DNA of 12,194 bases from Paenibacillus sp. oral taxon 786 str. D14 (GTDB lineage Bacteria; Bacillota; Bacilli; Paenibacillales; Paenibacillaceae), in contig NZ_GG695973.1 of assembly GCF_000159955.1 (NCBI RefSeq), forward strand, positions 211,593 to 223,786, read 5' to 3'. Shown piece by piece: positions 5,138 through 10,915 of this stretch. The notes beneath the pieces are model-generated. The model did not search any database. It was not told the DNA's origin and worked only from the letters and a program-made list of their open reading frames with translations. The position numbers were made by a program, and so were the translations under genes. Position 1 is the first letter of the stretch. Each line of letters opens with the position of its first letter.

Positions 5138-5521
5138 ATGCGGATTGCGGCGTATTGCGATTTTTACACCGATTCCATTCGTCCGTTGCAGTTGATTGTG
5201 GATATTCAGCCGGGGGACGTGGATTGGTCGGAGACGCTGTACCTCCCGATTTCGGGACCATTTGAGCCGTTTACGTCCGAGGACTTTGGCGATCTGCCCT
5301 GCGTATCTGTCCTGCTGGAGGATCTGGTTCGTCCCAAGCAGGAACCGTCGGAATATACCACAGTCTGCGAGCCGGGCACGACGACCTCCGTTCCATCGAG
5401 AAGGGTGCTTGGCATCCGTCTACCGCAAATCGCTGCCCGCTGCGGCGATCCCTCTGATATCCAGCGCCTGGTCTTGCAGATGGACGACGCCACGGAAGTC
5501 CTGGGTTATGAGCGAGGTTGA
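5138..5521 (+). CDS. Hypothetical protein in the immA operon
   Basis: A 127-aa protein that I do not recognise. It starts at ATG 5138, 2 bp after the peptidase stop, with GAGGAGGG about 10 bp upstream, so it is almost certainly co-transcribed. It appears soluble, with no signal peptide or membrane segment. The N-terminus [20 protein letters not shown] and an [14 protein letters not shown] stretch look beta-rich. The C-terminal half has [20 protein letters not shown]. It overlaps the convergent oxalate decarboxylase gene by 16 bp and marks the right edge of the phage-type module. It could modulate the peptidase or repressor, but this is guesswork from position. Confidence 0.72.
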   Translation: MRIAAYCDFYTDSIRPLQLIVDIQPGDVDWSETLYLPISGPFEPFTSEDFGDLPCVSVLLEDLVRPKQEPSEYTTVCEPGTTTSVPSRRVLGIRLPQIAARCGDPSDIQRLVLQMDDATEVLGYERG

Positions 5522-6726
5522 TTGGGGCGGTCGTATTTTACCACCGGCCACTTTTGTTTGCGAAGCGCGTCCATCAGCAGCGGCCCCACATTCAGATTGC
5601 TCTGCACCAGCTCCCGCGGCGTCAGCGCCATCCATTGATTAAGCGATATATCGGCAAACCGGTCACTGCGGAACATTTCCAAGAACCAGATGCTGCGGTC
5701 ACCGGTATTTTGAATGTAGTGGCCATAGGCAAACGGAACATACCCCACATCCCCTGCTCTAACGTTAAATGTCCGGGCGGCGCCGTTACCAGCAAATACG
5801 GTCATCCGTCCTTTCCCGGACAAATAATATTGCCATTCGTCGTTGTTCGGGTGCCAATGCAGCTCCCTCATCGCGCCGGGCTTGATTTCCACAAGAGCGG
5901 CCGCAATCGTCTTGGCGATAGGAAAATTTCTGGAATCCGCAATTCGCACGGTCCCGCCCGGCGTTTGGATCGGCTTCTGGGCCAGCAGGCTATGCTTGAA
6001 GCTGACAGGAATTTCTCCGTAAGGCGATTCGATCCTTTGCGTGTCGATTGGCCCCGGGACACGGTCCTGATAGATATACACCTGCTCTTTGGGGATGCGG
6101 TCAAACGCTTTACGAGGTACGCCAAAATTCGCGGAAAGCACCTCTTTCGGCGTATGGGCAAACCAGTCCGAGATGGACAACGTATTTAAGTCGGAGAAAT
6201 TACCGTCATCAAATACTAGCAGAAACTCGCAGCCTTCCTCCAGCCCTTGAATCGAATGAGGAATCCCCGGTGGAAAATACCACAAATCCCCCACGCCCAT
6301 ATCGGCGATAAAGTTCCGTCCGTCCTGATCCACCGCCGTGATCCGTGCCCTTCCTGAGATCATAAACGACCATTCCGCCTGTTGATGCCAATGCAGCTCC
6401 CGCACTCCCCCCGGCGTCAGACGCATATTGACCCCCGCCAGCGTCGTAGCGATCGGCAGCTCCCGAACCGTAATTTCCCGGGACCATCCCCCATGGTTCA
6501 ACTGCATATGCGTATCTGAAAAAGAGAACTTCAGATTCGGAATCAATCCGTTATCGGTCACCGGAGGTACCAGCATATCGGGGTTTTCGCGATCCCGCAT
6601 CACGTCCCGGGGGCCGGTATCGGTGGCTCCGCTGCCATCATCTCGGATCGGCTGAGGGATCGACGATATCCCGGCAGCTTGGTTTTCCGGCTGTCTTGAA
6701 TCGGATGAATCCAAATGATCCGACAT
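5506..6726 (-). CDS. Bicupin oxalate decarboxylase homologue (OxdC/OxdD family)
   Basis: A 406-aa double-cupin protein. OxdC converts oxalate to formate and CO2 with manganese. The N-terminal cupin has H112, H114, E118 (HWHQQAEW) and H157. The C-terminal cupin has H290, H292, E297 (HWHPNNDEW) and H336, plus R287 and E350 (FLEMF), matching the OxdC R270 and E333 positions. The site-1 lid differs: OxdC has SENST with catalytic E162, whereas residues 178-182 here read SDLNT, so E becomes D with further changes. The protein is about 20 residues longer than OxdC at its N-terminus, with no signal peptide. The start is ATG 6726 with GAGGAG upstream. No clear promoter was found. Confidence 0.88.
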   Translation of the reverse strand: MSDHLDSSDSRQPENQAAGISSIPQPIRDDGSGATDTGPRDVMRDRENPDMLVPPVTDNGLIPNLKFSFSDTHMQLNHGGWSREITVRELPIATTLAGVNMRLTPGGVRELHWHQQAEWSFMISGRARITAVDQDGRNFIADMGVGDLWYFPPGIPHSIQGLEEGCEFLLVFDDGNFSDLNTLSISDWFAHTPKEVLSANFGVPRKAFDRIPKEQVYIYQDRVPGPIDTQRIESPYGEIPVSFKHSLLAQKPIQTPGGTVRIADSRNFPIAKTIAAALVEIKPGAMRELHWHPNNDEWQYYLSGKGRMTVFAGNGAARTFNVRAGDVGYVPFAYGHYIQNTGDRSIWFLEMFRSDRFADISLNQWMALTPRELVQSNLNVGPLLMDALRKQKWPVVKYDRPNQPRS

Positions 6727-6880
6727 TCACATCACTCCTCGTTCTGGACATGCTATTGTTAATTTTTACCAATTCATATTTACACAGTGATCCTATTCCT
6801 GAATCAGCAAAAATATGTTGTGATTCATTCCCACATTTCCCATAAAATCCGACGATTTCGGAGAAAATAACTTCAAGAGC
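6727..6880. other. Divergent intergenic spacer upstream of oxd and GH43 genes
   Basis: This AT-rich stretch separates the start of the oxalate decarboxylase gene from the GH43 promoter. It must hold the decarboxylase promoter, but I could not pick a convincing -35/-10 pair on the minus strand. No gene, hairpin with a T-tract or obvious operator was seen here. Confidence 0.4.
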
Positions 6881-6908
6881 TTGATAGTTGCCCAAGCTTC
6901 TGTATAAT
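6881..6908 (+). promoter_or_regulatory. Sigma-A promoter of the GH43 gene
   Basis: TTGATA (6881-6886), 16-bp spacer, TATAAT (6903-6908). The -10 is perfect and the -35 matches at 5 of 6 positions. The predicted start is near 6915, inside the XylR-like operator that follows. Confidence 0.75.
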
Positions 6909-6911
6909 TAA

Positions 6912-6940
6912 AGTTAGTAAGTTTAATCAACAAACTAACT
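6912..6940. promoter_or_regulatory. XylR-like operator
   Basis: An inverted repeat with outer arms AGTTAGT (6912-6918) and ACTAACT (6934-6940), and inner arms AGTTT and AAACT. The right half, AATCAACAAACTAACT, closely matches the Bacillus xyl operator bound by XylR (pattern TTAGTTTGTTT...AACAAACTAA). It overlaps the expected transcription start, as an operator for a xylose-relieved repressor should. No xylR gene is present in this window. Confidence 0.65.
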
Positions 6941-6958
6941 AGGTAAAGGGGAATCCTT

Positions 6959-7939
6959 GTGGAAAAACCTGTACGTCCGAATGAACCACTTGTTACACAC
7001 ATTTATACGGCAGACCCATCTGCCCATGTGTATGAAGGCAAGATCTATATTTATCCATCCCATGACATTGATCACGACGGTCCCGACAACGACAACGGCG
7101 ACCAATACGCGATGGAGGACTACCATGTCCTCTCGCTGGACGACTTCAACTCTCCGTGCGTCGACCACGGCGAAGTGCTGCATTTGCGTGATATCCCATG
7201 GGCCAGCAAGCAATTGTGGGCTCCGGATGCAGCTTACAAGAACAATACGTATTACCTCTACTTCCCCGCACGGGACAAAGAAGGCATCTTCCGCATTGGC
7301 GTAGCCACCAGCTCTTCGCCTGCCGGACCTTTCAAGGCGGAAGAAAGCTATATTCCAGGCAGCTTCAGCATCGATCCGGCCGTGCTCGTGGATGACGACA
7401 ATCGTGCATACATGTATTTCGGCGGACTTTGGGGCGGTCAGCTGGAGAAATGGCAAACCGGCACCTTCAAACCGGACGCCGAAGGACCAGCACCGGACGC
7501 TCCAGCACTGGGACCGCGATTCGCCGAGCTTAGCGATGATATGCTTACCTTCAAATCGGCACCGCAGGAAATCTCGATTGTGGATGAAGATGGCAATCCG
7601 CTGTTAGCCGGAGACGAGGATCGCCGTTATTTCGAAGGGCCGTGGGTGCACAAATACAACGGGTATTACTACCTGTCCTACTCCACCGGAACGACCCATA
7701 CACTGGTTTATGCGATCAGTAAGAACCCGCAAGGTCCTTTCGTATTTAAAGGTAAAATCCTGGAGCCTGTCATCGGCTGGACCACACACCATTCGATCGT
7801 GCAATTCCAAGATAAATGGTACCTGTTCTACCATGACAGCTCGTTGTCCGGCGGCGTGAACCACAAACGCAGCGTCAAATACACCGAGTTGCATTACAAT
7901 CCGGACGGCACCATTCAAACCATCGATCCATATAAATAA
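6959..7939 (+). CDS. GH43 beta-xylosidase/alpha-L-arabinofuranosidase-type enzyme
   Basis: A 326-aa single-domain glycoside hydrolase family 43 protein (five-bladed propeller). The likely catalytic residues are D19 (TADPSAHVYEG) as base, D139 (SIDPAV) as pKa modulator and E226 (YFEGPWVHKYNGYYYLSYST) as acid. The conserved WAPD (87-90) and TTHHSI (275-280) motifs are also present. There is no signal peptide, so it probably hydrolyses imported xylo- or arabino-oligosaccharides in the cytoplasm. The start is GTG 6959 with AAAGGGG 7 bp upstream. The XylR-like operator favours a xylan-related substrate; the exact specificity cannot be read from sequence. It is a single-gene unit with its own terminator. 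Confidence 0.9.
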   Translation: MEKPVRPNEPLVTHIYTADPSAHVYEGKIYIYPSHDIDHDGPDNDNGDQYAMEDYHVLSLDDFNSPCVDHGEVLHLRDIPWASKQLWAPDAAYKNNTYYLYFPARDKEGIFRIGVATSSSPAGPFKAEESYIPGSFSIDPAVLVDDDNRAYMYFGGLWGGQLEKWQTGTFKPDAEGPAPDAPALGPRFAELSDDMLTFKSAPQEISIVDEDGNPLLAGDEDRRYFEGPWVHKYNGYYYLSYSTGTTHTLVYAISKNPQGPFVFKGKILEPVIGWTTHHSIVQFQDKWYLFYHDSSLSGGVNHKRSVKYTELHYNPDGTIQTIDPYK

Positions 7940-7948
7940 GGGGAAAAA

Positions 7949-7997
7949 GGGAGCGCAATCGGCTAAACAAGCCGTCGGCGCTCCCCTTATTTTATTT
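7949..7997 (+). terminator. Rho-independent terminator after the GH43 gene
   Basis: A long two-part stem: GGGAGCGC (7949-7956) pairs with GCGCTCCC (7978-7985), with an inner CGGCT/AGCCG stem. It is followed by CTTATTTTATTT. It begins 10 bp after the stop codon and is strong and well formed. Confidence 0.88.
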
Positions 7998-8993
7998 CAG
8001 CTGCTCCCCGCCTTCCGCTCTCGGCATCGCCGTGTGCTCCGTTGACGCCTCCGCAATCTCGCAGACCGGAACTTGCCGTCAGCATAACCGCTGACGATTC
8101 CCGCCGCTTGGGCCGAACGGATCGCCTCTTCCGCCCAATGGCCGGCGGTGTCCGAGAAGCCTGCGCCCAGCTGCCCCGCGGCAGACCTCATAAACTTCAC
8201 GGCGATCGCCGTGATTTCCGCCCATGTCACCGGCTGTCCAGCTTAAAGCTGCCATCGGCATACCCTTGCATCAGGCCTATGCGGGACGCTTTGGCAATGG
8301 CCTCGGCAGCCCAATGACCTGCCGGAACATCGCTGAATCTATGCGCCTCTGCCGTCTCCTTCAGATCCACCGCCTTGGCCAACATGGCGGCCATCTCCGC
8401 ACGAGTGATACGGTTCTCCGGTTTGAACAGACCCCCGGGATAACCGCTGATATAGGCTTTATGCGTCGACAATGCTGCGGCCATCTTCACCAAAGCGAAG
8501 GTGCTGAAATGTTGGATATCCTCTTGAGCGGACGGCTCCTGATCAAAGGTCGCTTCGGTGAGGTTAATCAGGTCGGGAATTTGCACTCTAAACGCATCCA
8601 GCAGCATAAATCGGCCTGATTTTTTCACCAGCTTGATCGTGTGCAGGCTGTTGGACAATCCAGATATGCAAATCGCCAAGCTCCTTATGGGCCCACAAAT
8701 CGCGGACCGAAGCGGCGCCGTCCAGACAAGATGTCGCTCCACTTCACATTCATGGATGCGCCTTTAGTGCCCAGATTAAACAAAGCTACGGTGTACGTTC
8801 CTTCTCCATTATTGGCGTACCACACCTGCTGATTGGTAGCCATTGAGACTGCATGCGCCGGACGGCCGGCTTGGTTGACGGCAATCACCTCATCGTTGGT
8901 CAACAGTTCCAGGCCATAGCTATCCAGATTGGCCAGATCATCACCGGTGTAAAATTGCGCACAGGCGATCGCCCACAGCGTTGAGGCTATCCA
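7997..8993 (-). pseudogene. Eroded GH27 alpha-galactosidase with SLH domains
   Basis: Reading the minus strand, the remnant starts in mid-gene at about 8993 with TLWAIACAQFYTGDDLANLD, then LELLTNDEVIAVNQAG, the late-barrel part of GH27, and a beta-sandwich piece (QQVWYANNGEGTYTVALFNL). The frame changes near 8725 (into AASVRDLWAHKELGDL) and near 8670 (into SNSLHTIKLVKKSG). Two SLH units follow (AYISGYPGGLFKPENRITRA; HWAAEAIAKASRIGLMQGYA). Another frameshift near 8228 leads to a third SLH unit (HWAEEAIRSAQAAGIVSGYA), and the frame breaks again near 8070. An in-frame TAA sits just upstream at 8994. The intact form would have been a secreted, S-layer-anchored glycosidase. The catalytic half is absent. 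Confidence 0.85.
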
Positions 8994-9033
8994 TTAATTG
9001 AGTAGCCGACCTTCCACATCACCGTACGCCCCG

Positions 9034-9138
9034 GACCGGCTGGCGGGCTTGGACGGCGGGGCGGACGATTACATGATCAAGCCTTTTGTTCCGGAAGAGG
9101 TTATCGCCCGGATTCATGCCGTACTGCGGAGCCGCCAA
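9034..9138 (+). pseudogene. Response-regulator receiver fragment
   Basis: This reads [20 protein letters not shown] then [15 protein letters not shown], the last third of a CheY-like receiver domain of the OmpR class. It includes the conserved lysine of the KPF motif and the linker helix. The beginning of the receiver and the DNA-binding domain are both absent. It abuts the GH27 remnant on one side and a transporter fragment on the other. Confidence 0.75.
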
Positions 9139-9148
9139 ACTGGAATGA

Positions 9149-9448
9149 CCCGGGATTGCCAGCGGTTGGTTTACGGCGACGAAAGCCGGGGCAATCGCTT
9201 GCGTATATGCGTTTGTCCCCACCTTCTTTGTTTACCGGGACGTCCCGCTTCGTCAGGTCGGCCTTGTGTTCAAGCGGACGTTTCGCACGGTGGCGATGGT
9301 GCTGTTCCAGATCGCCGCAAGCGATGCCTTCGGCTGGATTCTCGCTTATCTGCAAGTCCCTTCTTTGCTGACTGATCTGTTCCTTGATGTATCAGATAAC
9401 CCTTATATCATTTTGTTCATGATACCTGTTCGAGGGCACGCACTTTAA
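9149..9448 (+). pseudogene. Fragment of a TRAP transporter large permease (DctM-like)
   Basis: An open stretch bounded by an upstream in-frame TGA (9146) reads [20 protein letters not shown], then [20 protein letters not shown], then [20 protein letters not shown] and DNPYIILFMI. This matches the middle of DctM-type TRAP permeases (TxxEA motif, helix, VYR motif, AFGWxLxxLQVP). Only about 90 residues of some 430 remain. There is no start codon context and similarity ends near 9423. It is an isolated relic, with no DctP or DctQ in view. Confidence 0.75.
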
Positions 9449-9705
9449 CGGCAATGTCGTTTTGTTCACTCAGCACAATCACCCCTGGCTGGCTACTATC
9501 TAGCGGCACGCGGTAACCCTCGTACCTTTTATATTGGGGAGCGGCTAGATCCAGAATCAATACATCCGGCTTGAAAACAGCGGTTTTACGAAGCGCCTTC
9601 TCCCCCGTCCTGCACGCTCTCCACCTGAATGGCTTCACGCTTAAGGTCGCAAACCAATGATGCGGGATAATTGGATTCATCGTAAATGATAAGTACTTTG
9701 ATCAT
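9417..9705 (-). pseudogene. Frameshifted response-regulator N-terminus
   Basis: From ATG 9705, with AAGGGGAAGG upstream, the minus strand reads MIKVLIIYDESNYPASLVCD and LKREAIQVESVQDGGEGA, then meets a stop near 9590. In the adjacent frame the receiver continues: KALRKTAVFKPDVLILDLAA then SQPGVIVLSEQNDIAVKVRA and LEQ, ending at 9417. It is a receiver domain with the phospho-acceptor strand (VLILDL) but no last third and no output domain. Its start and ribosome site are still good, so the decay looks fairly recent. Confidence 0.78.
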
Positions 9706-9838
9706 GACCTTCCCCTTATATGGTTTTTCCGGGTCCACTATAACAGGTCATGATGGGATGCGTAAGAAGGAACTTTTATCCACCTGCTTTATAAAACGAA
9801 AGTGTTGGTGCCTGACAAGGGCTTGTTATTGCATTTCT

Positions 9839-9868
9839 TTGTCCACCGTATGTTTTCTCCTTTATACT
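9839..9868 (+). promoter_or_regulatory. Candidate promoter of the AraC-family gene
   Basis: TTGTCC (9839-9844), 18-bp spacer, TATACT (9863-9868), about 50 bp upstream of the ATG. The -10 is good and the -35 moderate. An alternative -10 (GATAAT, 9874-9879) lacks a matching -35. Confidence 0.4.
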
Positions 9869-9920
9869 TATGGGATAATGGCCTTTTCGTTCCAAACTTG
9901 AAGTGGTAAGGAGGATCCCT

Positions 9921-10802
9921 ATGGTCATGACAAGAGGAACTTATGGCTTCCGGTTCGCTGAAGATCAGGAACTCCCGCTGTGCGTATTATTTGCCGCCGG
10001 CTATGACTCGATCACGGATCCCTCTTATTATTGGGATGGATTAGAGCGAACGGACGGGCCTTTGCTCCTGTTCCAATATACCCTCTCCGGAGAAGGTGTC
10101 TTTGAGTTGGGCGAGCGATCTCACCGCGTTACCGCCGGACAAGCGTTCCTCGCCGAAATTCCAAGTTCCCATCGCTATTATTATCCGCAAGAAGCTTCGG
10201 CGCCTTGGGAGTTCCTGTTCCTGCTGTTTCGGCCGAATGTGGTACTTCCCTTATGGCGAAAATTCCTCAGCGAAGCCGGAGCAGTTCCTTATCTCCCCGA
10301 AGACTCCGCACCGGTGCGGTTGGCGCGTATGATCATCACTGATGCGGGAGCAGGTCGGATCACCGATCCCTACATCGCCTCATCTTGCGTTTACCAGTTC
10401 GTCACGGAATTAGCCAGAATGCAGGTTACATCGCAGAAAAACAAAGAGAACTGGCCGGAAAGCGTCAAACGTGCCGCCGAGTTGATGGAGAGCAACTATG
10501 CGCAGATGATCAGCATCGATCAGCTTTCCGAGCATGTTGGCTTGTCCAAGTACCACTTGATCCGCCGGTTTTCGGACAGTACAGGACTTACGCCAGGCGC
10601 TTATCTGACCCGTGTCCGCACCGAAAAAGCGATGGACCTGCTTCGCGGTACGTCACTTAGCATTGAGACCATTGCTGAGCGGGTAGGTTACTCCAGCGGA
10701 AGCTACTTCATTAAGGCCTTCCGCCGTTTGACCGGGCTCACCCCCGGAGAGTTCCGCAGCGGGGGCGAAAGTCTGGTCTATCGCAAGCTGTTCTTCGATT
10801 AA
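9921..10802 (+). CDS. AraC-family transcriptional regulator
   Basis: A 293-aa regulator. The N-terminal half is an AraC-type cupin sensor (LLLFQYTLSGEGVFELGERS, HRVTAGQAFLAEIPSSHRYY). The C-terminal 100 residues contain two helix-turn-helices: MISIDQLSEHVGLSKYHLIR with RFSDSTGLTPGAYL, then LSIETIAERVGYSSGSYFIK with AFRRLTGLTPGEFR. I chose ATG 9921 because AAGGAGG lies 6 bp upstream; an in-frame extension to 9903 has no such site. It is co-directional with, and 113 bp upstream of, the GH27 gene. It probably senses a galactoside or related sugar and activates that gene through the repeats at 10822-10851. The ligand is unknown. Confidence 0.9.
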   Translation: MVMTRGTYGFRFAEDQELPLCVLFAAGYDSITDPSYYWDGLERTDGPLLLFQYTLSGEGVFELGERSHRVTAGQAFLAEIPSSHRYYYPQEASAPWEFLFLLFRPNVVLPLWRKFLSEAGAVPYLPEDSAPVRLARMIITDAGAGRITDPYIASSCVYQFVTELARMQVTSQKNKENWPESVKRAAELMESNYAQMISIDQLSEHVGLSKYHLIRRFSDSTGLTPGAYLTRVRTEKAMDLLRGTSLSIETIAERVGYSSGSYFIKAFRRLTGLTPGEFRSGGESLVYRKLFFD

Positions 10803-10810
10803 ACGCAATA

Positions 10811-10852
10811 TTTTGCTATTCATATCGCAAAGTTACTATAGATATAGCAAAA
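10811..10852. repeat. 9-bp inverted repeat upstream of the GH27 gene
   Basis: TTTTGCTAT (10811-10819) and ATAGCAAAA (10844-10852) form a perfect inverted repeat with a 24-bp gap. The right arm overlaps the second direct repeat and the 14-bp inverted repeat described separately. The gap is too wide for a simple dimer site, but it could be a pair of half sites for the AraC-type regulator. Confidence 0.5.
10822..10851 (+). promoter_or_regulatory. Direct repeats, likely AraC-type regulator sites
   Basis: ATATCGCAAA (10822-10831) and ATATAGCAAA (10842-10851) match at 9 of 10 positions and are exactly 20 bp apart, about two helical turns. AraC-family activators commonly bind paired direct repeats at 20-21 bp spacing next to the -35. 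A weak -10 (TAAGAT, 10863-10868) lies downstream, and the proximal repeat overlaps the corresponding -35 position. Confidence 0.6.
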
Positions 10853-10913
10853 CTCCTTTAGGTAAGATGAACCTAACAAGAGCAATAAAGATCCATCCGT
10901 AAAGGAGTTTTGC
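10847..10913 (+). repeat. 14-bp perfect inverted repeat that includes the GH27 ribosome site
   Basis: GCAAAACTCCTTTA (10847-10860) and TAAAGGAGTTTTGC (10900-10913) are perfect complements with a 39-nt gap. The right arm contains the Shine-Dalgarno AAAGGAG, just before the ATG at 10916. If transcription starts upstream of 10847, the mRNA could fold and hide the ribosome site. If it starts downstream, the repeat can act only at the DNA level. Confidence 0.7.
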
Positions 10914-10915
10914 AA

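Noticed and set aside
5518..6189. 223-aa plus-strand frame opposite the oxalate decarboxylase gene
   Set aside because: Antisense shadow of a well-supported bicupin gene; no recognisable motif and a poor start context.
6935..7456. 173-aa minus-strand frame opposite the GH43 gene
   Set aside because: Antisense of a clear GH43 enzyme; it also covers that gene's ribosome site and the end of its operator.
9686..9901. 71-aa plus-strand frame upstream of the AraC-family gene
   Set aside because: No ribosome site, low-complexity hydrophobic/Cys mix, and it covers the regulator's promoter region.
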